From positions 186,001 to 250,000 of the forward strand of contig BBDR01000001.1 of assembly GCA_001312405.1 (NCBI GenBank): 64,000 nucleotides of DNA, in the 5' to 3' direction. The translations under genes were made by a program, and so were the position numbers. Positions within the stretch are counted from its first letter, which is position 1. Each line of letters starts with the position of its first letter. Positions 50,318 through 61,277 of the stretch are shown here, piece after piece. The stretch comes from Clostridium sp. NkU-1. GTDB taxonomy: Bacteria > Bacillota_A > Clostridia > Lachnospirales > Lachnospiraceae. The notes under the pieces were generated by a model, which made no database searches, was not told the origin of the DNA, and saw only the letters and a program-made list of their open reading frames with translations.

Positions 50318-51175
50318 TCAATAGACTGTGGCTGCATCAGAAAGGATCAGGGCATCTATGGCAGCAGCAACTCCATCCTCATCGTTATTTCTGGTTATGA
50401 GGCGTGCTCTGCGTTTTATTACTTCTGAGGCATTGCCCATGGCAATGGTATACCCTAAAGGAAGGGTGAGCATGGATAAGTCGTTTTCGCTGTCTCCAAT
50501 GGCAAGAATTTCCCTGGAATGGATGTTGGCGTTTGCCGCATAATCCATCAGGACTGATCTTTTGTGCCCTTATGTGAGTCAGTTCCAGATTGGAGGGGGC
50601 TGATGAAGCAATTGAGATTCCTTCTTCTTTTTCCAAGGTGCAGCGAATCTGCTTTAAGACTTCCGGATTTTCATGGACAACAGACATTTTATAAATCTCC
50701 CAGGAGGATCCAAGAAGCACTTCTTCTGTTGTAAAGCGAAACCGGGCTGCAATGGTCTCGCAGGTATGCTCATGGGAAACCATAGGAAGAAAAATCTTAT
50801 CCTCAAAGCTTCTCCGAAAGTCTTCCATGGTGGAGGTGGTGTAGCTTCCCTCTTCTGTCATAAAGTCATAAAGAACGGAAAATGGGCGGCAAATGTTAAG
50901 AATACGGTTTATCTGGTTTTTTTTAACAGCGGCTGCTTTCTCAGTTGTCTTCCAAAGCTGTCAAAAACGGCAGCGCCGTTCATGCAAATGATGTCACAGG
51001 AAATTCCGGCTTCCTTTAAGGGGGAGAAAGCATCCTCAAAGTTTCTGCCTGTGCAGACTACAAAACCGATATTTTTCCGCCTGAGAGCCTCAATGGCGGC
51101 GATATTTAAGGAGGAAATCTTTCCATACCGGTTCAAAAGAGTTCCATCCATGTCAGATGCGACTAATCGTATCAT
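50318..51175 (-). CDS. Cof-type HAD phosphatase, two frame breaks
   Basis: About 285 residues, HAD class IIB. Motif I LVASDMDGTLLNRYGKI (nucleophilic Asp), VVCTGRNFEDAFSPLKEAGI, motif IV AIGDSENDLSMLTLPLGYTI, then GNASEVIKRRA. The frame breaks in a T8 run near 50917-50924 and near 50558, where one G is missing (true AQKGSVLMDYAANAN). Substrate unknown; such enzymes act on sugar phosphates or flavin/PLP phosphates. Overlaps the end of the GDPD gene. Confidence 0.88.
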
Positions 51176-51913
51176 ATGATCTTCCTTTCTTATCTATAAT
51201 TTCTTTTGCAATATCAGGATAATTGGTAATTATGGCATCAATCTCCTGCTCTGCAAGGTATTTCATCATGTATTTGTCATCCACGGTCCAGACATGGAGC
51301 AGAAGCTTTCTTTTTTTTCGCCCCCTTGATCAGTTTTTTTAGACCGGAGGAGGTTGAGAGACGGATGAAGTGCATCTGCCCCCAGTAATTTTGCGTATCC
51401 TGTAACGTTAATGAAACTGTCTGAAAAAAGAAGGCCGGTTAATGCTTTGGGATCCAGTTTCTTTACCTTCACAAGGCTGGGGTGATGGAAGGAGGAATAG
51501 ATGACCCGTTCCTCTAACCCGGCATTTTTAACCTGCTTTAATACTTCCTTCTCAATTCCTCTGTAACGGAAGCCCCCTGTCTTTAACTCGATATTGACAG
51601 TAAGATCATAAGGCTTTACAAGCTCCAATACCTCTATCAGTTCTGGAATGACTGGGCAGCCAAATTCCGGATGGATTTTGCTGCAATGAAACCTTTTCAG
51701 TTCTTCCATGGTGAAGTCTTTTACATAACCGGTGCCATTGCAGGTACGGTCAATGGTCTCATCATGTATGACAGCCAGTTTTCCATCCTTTGTCATCTGT
51801 ATATCCAGTTCTATTCCGTCTGCGTTCTGCCTGATGGCCAGTTCAAAAGCCTCCAGCGTATTTTCCGGTGCATAAGCGGAAGCGCCTCTGTGAGCCCAAA
51901 CTTTTGTTCTCAT
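51153..51913 (-). CDS. glpQ: Glycerophosphodiester phosphodiesterase, two frame breaks
   Basis: Cytoplasmic type (no signal peptide). GDPD landmarks: MRTKVWAHRGASAYAPENTL, EAFELAIRQNADGIELDIQM, TKDGKLAVIHDETIDRTCNG, VNIELKTG and YSSFHHPSLVKVK. A7/A8 runs near 51335 and 51310 disturb the last 70 residues; repaired they read LIKGAKKRKLLLHVWTVDD, then AIITNYPDIAKEIIDKKGR, ending about 51153. About 253 residues. Hydrolyses deacylated phospholipids to glycerol 3-phosphate and an alcohol. Confidence 0.88.
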
Positions 51914-51959
51914 CTGTCACTATCCTTTCGAAATAAATCCAGTCGTTAATAAGATTATA

Positions 51960-52140
51960 GTCTTCCATGGACGTATTGATGCTTTCTGCCATCTTTGCAA
52001 CTGCATTTTCCGGGGTGCCATTGTTGTTGATCATGCTTTCGATCTCTGTTTCCACGATCTGCCTTTTTTAAAGCCCTGCTGTCATGGACAGGGTCGTGGA
52101 TTTCCCGCAGCCGGATGGGCCTGGGTCACTGTTCCTTTCT
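51960..52140 (-). pseudogene. Scar of a carbohydrate ABC transporter
   Basis: Minus strand, two fragments back to back. First GPSGCGKSTTLSMTAGL, an ABC ATPase Walker A; then, ~15 bases on, VETEIESMINNNGTPENAVA, KMAESINTSMEDY, which resembles the C-terminus of a sugar-binding protein. Joining an ATPase start to a binding-protein end suggests a large internal deletion of an Ugp/Msm-like locus next to glpQ. Not functional. Confidence 0.55.
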
Positions 52141-52218
52141 GCATATTATAAATACATTTTATAGAATTGATGTAAAATGAAAAAGGAACTTTTCGTAAAA
52201 TGAATGTAAAACATGGTA

Positions 52219-52247
52219 TTGACGCACAAACGATCAAAGGCTATAAT
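52219..52247 (+). promoter_or_regulatory. Promoter of glmS
   Basis: -35 TTGACG (52219-52224), 17-base spacer, -10 TATAAT (52242-52247). Confidence 0.8.
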
Positions 52248-52284
52248 AAACTAGATTTATGAAGGAGGCATAAATAACAATAGC

Positions 52285-52472
52285 AAAGCTAAGCGCCATG
52301 TACCTGTTGATACGATCGTGAACATTTTTCCCAGGAAAATGGTATCAAGGGTTGACGAGGTGAAGGGTTATCGAATTTTCGGCGGATGCCTTCCATGCCC
52401 CTCCGGGCGTGTATCTAACGTGAAATATGCGGGTAACTGCAAAACAAACGCGTTGGAACCGGAGAGATAACA
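52285..52472 (+). ncRNA. glmS ribozyme/riboswitch
   Basis: Self-cleaving RNA activated by glucosamine 6-phosphate. Conserved parts are present in order: AAGCGCC (cleavage expected between A52292 and G52293), GGGTTGACGAGG, GGGTTATCGAATTTTCGGCGG, then ATGCC and the pseudoknot and P3/P4 parts with CTGCAAAACAAACGC. It sits 115 bases upstream of glmS. A further hairpin (AAGCTG/CAGCTT then GTTTTTTG, about 52484-52530) follows it and could act as an attenuator. Confidence 0.95.
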
Positions 52473-52586
52473 GAATGTGATAAAAGCTGCCGTTTTTAAA
52501 ATTTGGACCAGACAGCTTGTTTTTTGTTTGCCATTTTTAAGAATAAGTGCAGATATAAAATGAAAATTTAAGGAGATTGCAAAATT

Positions 52587-54405
52587 ATGTGCGGAATTAT
52601 TGGATATACAGGACCATTGGACTCTAAAAGAATATTACTGGAGGGATTGTCCCAGCTGGAATACCGGGGGTATGACAGCGCAGGCATTGCTCTTTTTATG
52701 GAGAATTCCCATACCCGTCTGATCAGACATACAGGAAAAGTATCTAATTTAAAGGAAGAATGCAAAGGAATCACAGAGGTGTCCCATTGTGGTCTTGGAC
52801 ATACCAGGTGGGCAACCCACGGAGGTGTGACGACCCAGAATACCCATCCCCATCAGGCCGGACGGATCACCCTGGTTCACAATGGCATTATAGAAAATTA
52901 TCATCAGCTTACCCTGGATTTTCATCTGGAAGGGAAGCTTCGCTCTGAAACAGACAGCGAGGTGGCTGCCTGGGTATTGGAAAGCATTTATCAGGGAGAT
53001 CCTGTGGAAGCTATTTCAAAATTTACCGCTTATTTAAAGGGTTCCTACAGCTTTTGCGTGATGTTTGAGGATCACCCTGGTGATATTTATGCAATCCGCA
53101 ACGTCAGCCCTCTGGTAGTGGCCTATACCCGTTCCGGTTCTTTTGTAGCTTCAGACCTGACGGCCCTCATTCCATATACCAGGCAGTATTTTGTAGTTCC
53201 GGAGGATCATATTGTAAAACTCACCTCCTATAAGGTGCATCTTTATAATCTTAAACAGGAGGAAGAAGTTCCGGAGCTTATGGAGGTAAACTGGAACATG
53301 GATGCAGCCATGAAGAACGGCTTCCCCCATTTCATGCTGAAGGAAATCCACGAACAGCCGGATGCCCTTAAAAATACCATATTGCCGCGCCTGGTAAAGG
53401 GGCTTCCGGACTTTGGCGATGACGGCATACCGGATACCGTGCTGAAACAGTGCAGCCAGGTTCATATTGTGGCCTGCGGTACTGCCATGCATGCAGGGAT
53501 GGTGGCAAGGGCTCTTATGGAGCCGCTCCTTCGGATCCCTGTTACAGTTTCCATTGCTTCTGAATTCCGTTATGCGGATCCCCTCATTGATCGTAACACC
53601 CTGGTCATCATCATATCCCAGTCAGGGGAAACCATTGATACCCTGGCGGCCTTACGCTTGGCAAAAGCCTGCAGCGCTGCTACCCTCTCCGTGGTCAATG
53701 TAAAAGGCTCTACCATTGCCAGGGAGAGCGATTACGTTCTTTTCACTCATGCAGGCCCGGAAATTGCGGTAGCCAGCACCAAAGCATATTCTGTCCAGCT
53801 GGCGGCTCTTTATATGGTGTGCTGCCGGATGGCCTTTGTCCGGGGAAATTATGACCATGAAGAAGCCGAAGACTTTATAAAAAAGCTGCTTGATGCCATA
53901 CCGGCCATGGAGGCCATGATTGAAAAAAAGGATGAGGTAAAAGCTTTGGTAACACACCTGATCAATAAGCCGGATGCCTTTTTTTATCGGGCGTGGCCTT
54001 GATTACGCTTTTTCATTGGAAGGAGCTTTGAAATTAAAAGAAATCTCCTATATTCATGCGGAAGCCTATGCTGCAGGGGAATTAAAACATGGGACAATTG
54101 CTCTTATAACGGATCAGGTTCCGGTTATTGCCATTGCAACACAGGAAAAGATTTTTTCAAAGACCATCTCCAACATCCGGGAAGTAAAGGCAAGAGATGC
54201 ATTTGTTATTTTATTGACAAAGGAGAAATCAAAGGTTGAGCCTGGAATTGCTGATGTTCAGATCAATATTCCGGAGATTGGCGACCGGTTTACCGTATTT
54301 CCAATAGCGGTTGTGCTTCAGCTTATTGCATATTATGCTTCTGTGGGAAAGGATCTGGATGTGGATCAGCCAAGGAATCTGGCGAAATCTGTGACAGTTG
54401 AGTAA
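52587..54405 (+). CDS. glmS: Glucosamine-6-phosphate synthase, one frame break
   Basis: Makes glucosamine 6-phosphate from fructose 6-phosphate and glutamine for wall precursors. Class II glutaminase domain begins MCGIIGYTGPLDSKRILLEG (Cys2 nucleophile after Met removal), with GHTRWATHGGVT and HNGIIENYHQL. Two SIS domains: IVACGTAMHAGMVARALME, ISQSGETIDTLAALRLAK, EIAVASTKAYSVQLAALY. A T7 run near 53977-53983 breaks the frame; six T's give DAFFIGRGLDYAFSLEGALK. Ends PRNLAKSVTVE. About 606 residues, normal. Confidence 0.97.
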
Positions 54406-54415
54406 TCTCATAGGA

Positions 54416-54470
54416 AAAGAAAGAATCATGAGGGGGCGGCCTTGGCTGTTTCCCTCATGATTCTTTTATG
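54416..54470. terminator. Terminator between glmS and the convergent yhf operon
   Basis: Arms AAGAATCATGAGGG and CCCTCATGATTCTT, 14 bp, A's before and T's after, so likely bidirectional. Confidence 0.92.
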
Positions 54471-54486
54471 GTTAAATTTCTTAATT

Positions 54487-55710
54487 TCAATTTTTTTTAA
54501 TTTTCAGAACCTGCAGGAAGGATTCTCCGTTTTGAGGCACGTCTGTGCCAAAATAATCACATACGGCCGCGCCTATGTCAGACAGGGTTTTTCTCCCTCC
54601 AAGGCTTCTTCCTGTTATTCCCTTTTTATATACGAGAAGAGGGACACGTTCCCTGGTATGTTTACTGTGACCGATATCAGGATCATTTCCGTGGTCAGCC
54701 ATGATCACCAGAATGTCCTGGCAAGTCAGCACTGGTAAAAGCCTGCTGATTCCCTGGTCTGCGATTTCCAGGATTTTTTTATAAGTCATGGAGGACTGGG
54801 AATGCCCGGCCAAGTCGGTTTCCTGCACATTGGTACACAAAAAGCCCTGATTCATGGCCTCTGTTTCCCGAAACGTAAGGTCCATCACTTTCTGTGTGGG
54901 TACACAGGAAATGCTCAGTCCCCTGTCATTGGATACAATGTCAGCTACTTTTCCAATCAGGGTACAGTCAAAACCTGCTTTTGTGAGAATTGTGGGAGCC
55001 TGTACGTTCTGATCCACTCCGTAGCCTAAGTGTCTGCACTGGTAGCCATGATCGTAGGACTTGGATTTTGCAGACGCAATGCCGATGAAGCGGCCTTGTT
55101 TCACTTCTTCGGCGTTCCAGAGGTCTTCCATGGTATTTCCGGTTCCGCCAAACACAATCACCCGGCCTACGGTCACTACTTCCCTTACCTTTCTGGCAAT
55201 GGCATATTCCTCTTCAAAGGAGATCAGATCCAAAGGAGCCGTTACGTTATAGCACATCCCTAAATCCGCTTCCAGATTATCTGCTACGGTTACATATTGG
55301 TCCACCAACAGATAGCGCAGCCCCTGCCGTTCTATGACCTGTACCTGATGTCCATTTGCCTCCAGATGGGCTTTTACTGCGTCTGCCTTTTCCTGAAAGG
55401 GGTGGACTTCCGGCCTTTTGGGAAGCGTTCCCATGATCTCCTGATGGCCCATAAACGTGTCTGCCCCAAAATGCATGAGCCCGCAGCTTCCGAAATTGGC
55501 TTCAGGTGAAAATTTCATGAAGGCGCTTTCCTCCCCATAGGCATTCATAAGGCCCAGCTTCTCCAGTGCCGGCAGCTTTAAATCGGGGTAATCCTTCAGA
55601 ATGCTTCTTAAGGTATTGGCCTTTTCATCTCCCGGCCTGGCAATACGGGCATCTTCCATAGCTCCGATGCCGAATCCATCCAAAACGATGACAATAAATC
55701 TTTTCTTCAT
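54487..55710 (-). CDS. yhfW: YhfW-like metalloenzyme (phosphopentomutase/alkaline-phosphatase superfamily)
   Basis: 407 residues, intact. Related to phosphopentomutase: VIVLDGFGIGAMEDARIARP with the metal Asp, ADTFMGHQEIMGTLPKRPEV with the usual nucleophile threonine, GKVADIVSNDRGLSIS, VQETDLAGHSQS and IMADHGNDPDIGHSKHTRER (metal Asp/His). It belongs to the yhf set, so I call it YhfW rather than DeoB; its substrate is unknown. Last gene of the operon. Its leader carries a hairpin element duplicated ahead of php. Confidence 0.85.
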   Translation of the reverse strand: MKKRFIVIVLDGFGIGAMEDARIARPGDEKANTLRSILKDYPDLKLPALEKLGLMNAYGEESAFMKFSPEANFGSCGLMHFGADTFMGHQEIMGTLPKRPEVHPFQEKADAVKAHLEANGHQVQVIERQGLRYLLVDQYVTVADNLEADLGMCYNVTAPLDLISFEEEYAIARKVREVVTVGRVIVFGGTGNTMEDLWNAEEVKQGRFIGIASAKSKSYDHGYQCRHLGYGVDQNVQAPTILTKAGFDCTLIGKVADIVSNDRGLSISCVPTQKVMDLTFRETEAMNQGFLCTNVQETDLAGHSQSSMTYKKILEIADQGISRLLPVLTCQDILVIMADHGNDPDIGHSKHTRERVPLLVYKKGITGRSLGGRKTLSDIGAAVCDYFGTDVPQNGESFLQVLKIKKN

Positions 55711-55752
55711 ATTTTGTCTCCTAATGAATCAAGCAGATATGCCTGCATATCC
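55708..55752 (-). repeat. Duplicated 45-base leader element, copy before yhfW
   Basis: Runs into the yhfW start codon; 41 of 45 bases match 58915-58959. Contains hairpin GGATATGC/GCATATCT and the ribosome site TTAGGAGACAAAATATG. Confidence 0.85.
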
Positions 55753-55773
55753 AGCTGACGTCCGATGAAGCAA

Positions 55774-56938
55774 CTATCTTTCGCTCTTTTTTCCCATGCT
55801 GTCATATATTCCAACAATTTGCGGCTTTTTTCTTTTTTAATCCTTCCACCAAAACCACATCCGACCGGGTAACGAAGATCTGATAACGGAATGCCATTAC
55901 CACAGTATCTCCTACCGCCCCTTCTTTTGTCAGGCCGAAATGATAATCAATGCTTTCATTGGAAGGCGGAATAACTCCCATTTCTGTGTAATGATCAAAA
56001 GCGGTTCCAACCAGGGCAGACTTTACGTGGGAGCGTCTGTAATATCCGCCGCCGTAGCAATAGGCCTGCCCCTTGAAATTGTGGGATATTTCGCTTACAT
56101 AAGTTACACACGGGACTTCCTTAAGCATATGGTCTGCATGCATTGGAGTGGTTCCGGTCAGGCCATGGCCCGGCTCGGCACAGTTTCCTCCCAGTTCTTT
56201 GATTTTGCTTAGGGTGTAGGTGCAGGAAGCAGAAGGTGTGTTTAAAACGGTTACAGGTAATCCGCTCTCCTTTAAAATGATAGCCGCCTGTTTTACGGTA
56301 TCCATATTCCCGGTAGGGATCAGGTCATGGGTATTTTCTTCATATAAAAAACAGGGGAAAGATGTAACGCCTGCAATCCTTACACAGGGATACTGGGTTT
56401 TGACCCGTTCCGCCAGATCTTTTAATGCATCAAGGGGGAATCCTGCTGTCTGTCCCGAGTAGATGATATCCGAATCACTGGTAACACGGAGAAGGATATC
56501 CTGTAAAAGTCCCAGCTTCTTTGCCGCATGATGGATCTGGCTGATTTTTTCTTCGGAATAAACTGTGATCATCTGAGGGCGGTATGCTACGATCTCTTCT
56601 ACCTGGGCAGTAGGAATCTGTACCAGATGCCCTGCATTTGCAATGGGGATCTGGTGGTCCATCATGACTCTGGCTTCCTTATAATCCACCACAACTGCTC
56701 CTTCATAGCCCAGTTCCACCAGTTTCCTTGCCAGATAGGGATTTCTTCCTGCCTGTTTCAGCATGAAGAACAGCCGGATTTCTTTTTCTTTTGCTTCCTT
56801 TAACATGAAAGATGCATTTTCCAGAAACGTATCCACATCTATCACATAAGAATCCGGCCTAATCTGCCCGCTCTGATGAAGCTCAAAAGAGGCTTTGATC
56901 AGTCCCGGGTTTCGTTTTATGGTCTGCTCTAAAAACAT
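55774..56938 (-). CDS. yhfX: YhfX-like PLP-dependent alanine-racemase-fold protein, one frame break
   Basis: About 385 residues. N-terminal TIM barrel of the alanine racemase type (SYVIDVDTFLENASFMLKEA, FFMLKQAGRNPYLARKLVEL, where the first Lys is the expected PLP anchor), then AGVTSFPCFLYEENTHDLIP and VLNTPSASCTYTLSKIKELG. The last ~15 residues are shifted by an A run near 55829-55834; reading one A fewer gives KKKPQIVGIYDSMGKK and a stop at 55774. Its ATG directly follows the yhfS stop. Reaction unknown; probably acts on an amino acid (inference). Confidence 0.85.
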
Positions 56939-58033
56939 TTACATCACTCTTTCTACGGCTTCTTTTATAATGCGTAAAATAGTATCCGACCCGGAACGCA
57001 TGGGGTTAATGCGGATCATGCGGCTTTCCAGTGTGGGGTCCGCATTCCGGAAGGTGCCGGATATCCGGTAAAACATGGGAACCAATTCGTATTTTGATTC
57101 TGCCCCCACCGGATTCGGTGCTGCTCCCAGTTTTTCGGCTTCCCTGAGGACTTTTTCTGCAATGTTCTCATAAAACTCAACCAAAAGTACCTTTGACTGG
57201 GCATTGGCCAGAAATGCCTGTTTCACATGAGGAATCTCACCTGCGTTCAGCCGCTTTACACATTCTTCATTTACCTGGCCTGGATGGCCAGGGCCACAGG
57301 CGCATAGACGAGGCCGCGGAGTACATCCATGGCTTCATGGCCCTGAACCTGCATGCCTCCGGAATAACTTTCTTTTACAAGTCTTTCAATATAGCATGCC
57401 TTTCCAACGATAACGCCTACGCCTTCCGGGCCCAACAGCTTAAATGAGGAAAAGCAGGAAAGGTCGGCCCCGCACTGGATACCAATCCGGTTCACTTTCA
57501 TGGCGGCATAGTTGTCATCGGTCAATATGGGAATATCTCTGCATTCCTTAATGGTCTTTATTACCTGGGACATGTCGTAGCGGTCATCCGGCTTTTGCCT
57601 TGTGTATTGGATGAGCGCTCCCTTAATATCATTGTTTTCTTTCATCACCCGGCGTATATCGTCCGGATCATTGTAATCAGCCTCGATAGCCGGTATGTTT
57701 AACATTTCAAGAGATGTGGCAGTGGTGCTGTAAATAGGCGCTTTGTGTACCAGGATTTTTTTCGGCCGGCTTTAACATGCTGTGGAGTCCGAATCGTATT
57801 GCTCCGCTTCCGGCTCCTCTTACCAGAATACAGGCTTCCCCGTCAAACAGGTCCGCAATAACCTGCTCTGCCTTTTTTGTGGTTAAGGGCTTATTAAGTC
57901 CCGGAACAACCCCTAGATCTCCCCGGTTTAAAATCTCACGGCCGCTGTATGCTTTTGTGATACAATCAATCACCTTGAACTGCAGCCTGGCGGCGGCCTC
58001 CACCGAGATGCTGGATAACGGATAAGTCTGCAT
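56939..58033 (-). CDS. yhfS: YhfS-like PLP-dependent aminotransferase/lyase, two frame breaks
   Basis: Fold-type I PLP enzyme of ~365 residues. Landmarks: RLQFKVIDCITKAYSGREIL, GLNKPLTTKKAEQVIADLFD, CILVRGAGSGAIRFGLHSML, then after repair ILVHKAPIYSTTATSLEMLN, TDDNYAAMKVN, and SCFSSFKLLGPEGVGVIVGK carrying the Schiff-base Lys. Breaks: a T7 run near 57755 and one near 57290, after which QVNEECVKRLNAGEIPHVKQ and the C-terminal domain follow. C-terminus MRSGSDTILRIIKEAVERVM. Contiguous with yhfX. Confidence 0.85.
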
Positions 58034-58045
58034 TTCTCTTCCTCC

Positions 58046-58917
58046 TTATTTCAAAATCCGGTCTGGATTATCAATCAGCAGCATATCGATTTGTTCCTCA
58101 GATAAACCATATTCCAAAAGCTGCGGAAGAAAGGTTTCAAACAGATATGCATAACCCGGGCCTCCCCATTTTTTTAAATGAGATTTTCTGGTAATATCCA
58201 TAGATAATACCACCTGCCCCAGGAATCCTTCTTTTGCGATCCGTTTTAACGTTTCTGCACGGAACCGGTCAGGGCAGTAATTATTTTTGCCCACAGTATC
58301 AAACCCGATGTTGACGCCTTCCTTAAGAACAGAAAGAATATAATCCGGGTTCTGGGAAAGGTCTAAATGACCGATGATGATCTTCTCCGGCTTTACCCCG
58401 GCATTTATTAAATATACGGCCTGTTCCAGGGCCATGGTTCCAAGGGTGGTATGTGTGGTAACCACGGCTCCGGTACGAACCGCTGCCAGAGCCATGGAGT
58501 GAAACACCTTTTTTTCCATATCTGTCATGGTGTTTTTACTGGTTCCAAACTCACCTATGACTCTTGCTTTGATGCCGGAATCCCCAATTCCTTCCGTCAA
58601 TTCCTTCTCTGCCAGCTTTGCCAGCTCCATTTCAGACATGGAATACACAAAATCCGGAAGAAACGGCTCTTTATAAAAGCCGGTCGCCTGCAGGATCCGG
58701 ATGCCCGTGGCTTTTTCCATATTGCTTACGTATTCCGGATTCCTTCCCATACCGATGTTGGTTACATCCAGAATACGCCTGACACCAAGCTGATACAGAG
58801 AGCGAAGCTCGCTTTTCGTTTCCTCAAAGCAGTCCAGCCGGCAATCCAGGTCTTTTTTTTACCCCGGATAAGTCTATGGTAATGTGTTCGTGCATCAAGG
58901 TATAACCTTTTTTTCAT
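58046..58917 (-). CDS. php: Phosphotriesterase homology protein Php/YhfV, two frame breaks
   Basis: Binuclear metal TIM-barrel hydrolase like E. coli Php. Repaired N-terminus MKKGYTLMHEHITIDLSGVK contains the HEH metal motif; A7 and A8 runs at about 58905 and 58855 hide it. Then RRILDVTNIGMGRNPEYVSN, TGFYKEPFLPDFVYSMSEME, TTHTTLGTMALEQAVYLI, GHLDLSQNPDYIL, IGFDTVGKNNYCPDRFRAET and LSMDITRKSHLKKWGGPGYA. Corresponds closely to my memory of E. coli Php. About 290 residues. Natural substrate unknown. Confidence 0.9.
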
Positions 58918-58959
58918 ATTTTGTCTCCTAATGAATTAAGCGGATATGCTTGTATATCC
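58915..58959 (-). repeat. Duplicated 45-base leader element, copy before php
   Basis: Runs into the php start codon; hairpin GGATAT/ATATCC then TTAGGAGACAAAATATG. Four differences from the copy at 55708-55752. Confidence 0.85.
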
Positions 58960-58963
58960 GTTT

Positions 58964-59945
58964 CTAAAAATACATATCAAAATTCATAAAGTACCGCTCA
59001 ATCAGCCGGGATCTTTTGCAGGCCAGTAATCTGGCCTTTCGAAACATGGCTTCAATGTCCTCTTTTTTTACTTTCACAGATCAGAACGGTACAGCATCCC
59101 AGCTCACTGGAAGGAACAGTCAGTGCGGATTTACCGCACATATTGGCCACCCGCATCAGCCCTTTTCCCGAATGAGCCTGACTCTGTTCTGTTTCCATAT
59201 CAAAATGGCCGTAAATGCTGTCTCCCATGGCGTTCACATCCACAGGTCCTTCCCTTGAGATCAGAATGGTTCCCGGACTTATGATCCCGTTTAAGTATTG
59301 GATCAGTGGTTCCCGGTGCCCATAGATATCCGGCTGCCTCTTTGGAACCTCTTTCCATTCCCAGCCGGAATCCCAATTCGTGGATTCCTCTGTAAGGCTC
59401 ATTCCCAGTAATGGATTTAAAACCTGTTCCAGGGTCTTTAAATCTCTGGCAATGGCGCCCAGACTGGGAGAAAACACGATTCCGTCAGTGGACGTTTTTG
59501 AATGCTGACTCATATGATCCTGCTCTATTAGCGGGGAAATGAATCCATAAAGATTGAGCGCAGCGGCAGGTGCCAGGACACTGCCGCCTCCGTCCGTTCC
59601 GATTCCTGCATCATTGATTCCATAGAATACATTAAGGGCTGTGCCGCTGCTGGAGCCGGTCATCCATTTACCGGTTATGGGATTGATGAGCTGTAGATCC
59701 ACCGCTCTTCCGCCCAAGGCCATTTTATCGGCGGTATGAAGTAAAAATCCGCTTTCATTAAGGCGTTCTTTTAGTTCTTCGGGAATGACCGGAGTATCCT
59801 TGATTCCGGTATACCAGGCAAACCCATGTTTCTGATGTGATGAAGCGACCAGATCAATAACCCGGGGATTTACCTTATTTACGGTGCAGTAGGGATTCTT
59901 AAGTGCCAGAAATGTTTTCTTTGCATATGTTTCAAGTTTTTCCAT
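58964..59945 (-). CDS. Amidase-signature family protein, one frame break
   Basis: About 327 residues. The amidase Ser-Ser-Lys region is visible as MTGSSSGTALNVFYGINDAG, then IGTDGGGSVLAPAAALNL; the expected GGSS and DTGGS motifs are altered. C-terminal GKSALTVPSSELGCCTVLIC. A T7 run near 59063-59069 breaks the end, after which EDIEAMFRKARLLACKRSRL continues to 58964. Start at ATG 59945, 14 bases after the yhfT stop. I do not recall this gene in the E. coli yhf operon, so here it is an extra member, presumably cleaving or forming an amide in the same pathway. Confidence 0.75.
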
Positions 59946-59958
59946 ATCAATTTCCAGA

Positions 59959-61272
59959 CTACTTTGCTGCCGGGACTGCAATGAGTCCGATTATAAGAAA
60001 CAGGTTCAAAAGCACTCCGAAAACGATACATGCCACAGGACCAACTGCCAGGTCCACAATGGGCTTTTTCGCTTTTTTATTTAATAGAAAGGCCCCGATT
60101 ACAAACAGTGCTCCGATGCCGGTGTATCCGGAAGAGGAAACCGCCATTTTTTTCTGCCGCAACAATACCGCCTGCCAGCAAAGAGATTTCCAGGACCTTG
60201 TTCATGGATGTTCTCACATACTCTCCCATATCCTTGACTCCAGGAAATTTATCCATGTATTTTGCAAAAATGTTGATCAGGAAAATCTCCGCTACCATAA
60301 CTGCAAATCCGATCACAAAGGCAAAGAACGGGTTTCCATGAAGGAACAATCCGACCACAAACACAAAGGTGCAGCCGGCTGCGCCGTACACGCCTGTAAC
60401 AATGGCCGTAGTAAATACTAAAGGTATGAAACCAATGGCTCTTGCCAGTGCGGTTAATGCGGCGTTGCTGTATTCCTGGCTGGCTAAGAGGGCCAGGGAG
60501 GCAGGATCGCCGGCGATAATGGAAAGGCTGGTTCCGGCTGCGATCAGACCACCCATAACAGCAAGCAGCAGCCAGTTTTTGCGGATGCGTAAAATATTGC
60601 CCTCAAAGCCCTGGGTCAGTACTTCATTGGTATGCTCTGTTCCTTTTTGCCGGGCAGCATAAAGGATCATCATAATCATGCCTGCAAGCATTGCCATGCC
60701 TTCCGCATTTAAAGAAACCTTGCCTGCGCCAATGGTAAAAGTACCAAATTTTTTTAACAAGAAAATATACAAGTACGGTTACGGTTCCAGCTGTCATGCC
60801 TTTTTTTAAAACCATGCTGGTAAGCAATGCCCACTGCCGGGAACACGGCAAATGCAACCGTTATATAGCCGGAAACGCTTCCTAAATCACTGGTAAAGTT
60901 ATATGGCATATAGCTGAACAGTTTCACAACAAACTCAAGACCAGCCAGAATAGCTAAGCCATAAGCAGCTCCGATGACAGCGGAAAGGATCATCCCGTTT
61001 TTGCTGTTATTACAGAAGGATCCGATGATATCCGTAGTCAGCAGCAGACAGTGGATCAGGATAATGCTTGCTGCAATGGAGGTCGGTATACCAAAACCGA
61101 TGACCAGGCCAAAGCTGATGGCAAAGCTCATGGCTGCCAGTTCTTTCCGGTTGATCTCTCCATTAAAATACTGCCCTACAATTGGCCGGAACCCGTCATT
61201 AAATACTGCAATCCCCTGATTGGATAAAACGGAAGCCAACGCCCCGATTAAAGCAATAACAATGTATTTCAT
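59959..61272 (-). CDS. yhfT: YhfT-like membrane transporter, three frame breaks
   Basis: About 437 residues, ten or more membrane helices, beginning MKYIVIALIGALASVLSNQG, IAVFNDGFRPIVGQYFNGEI. Loops such as AISFGLVIGFGIPTSIAASI, FVVGLFLHGNPFFAFVIGFA and ISLLAGGIVAAEK fit the YhfT family. T7 runs near 60804, 60750 and 60148 break it; repaired segments join smoothly (HGFKKGMTAGTVTVLVYFLV; GIVAAEKMAVSSSGYTGIGA). Start after GGAGGT. Probably imports or exports the pathway substrate (inference from position). Confidence 0.85.
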
Positions 61273-61277
61273 ACCTA

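Noticed and set aside
54487..55710. Plain phosphopentomutase DeoB
   Set aside because: The gene lies in a full yhf set and not with nucleoside genes, so YhfW is the better name.
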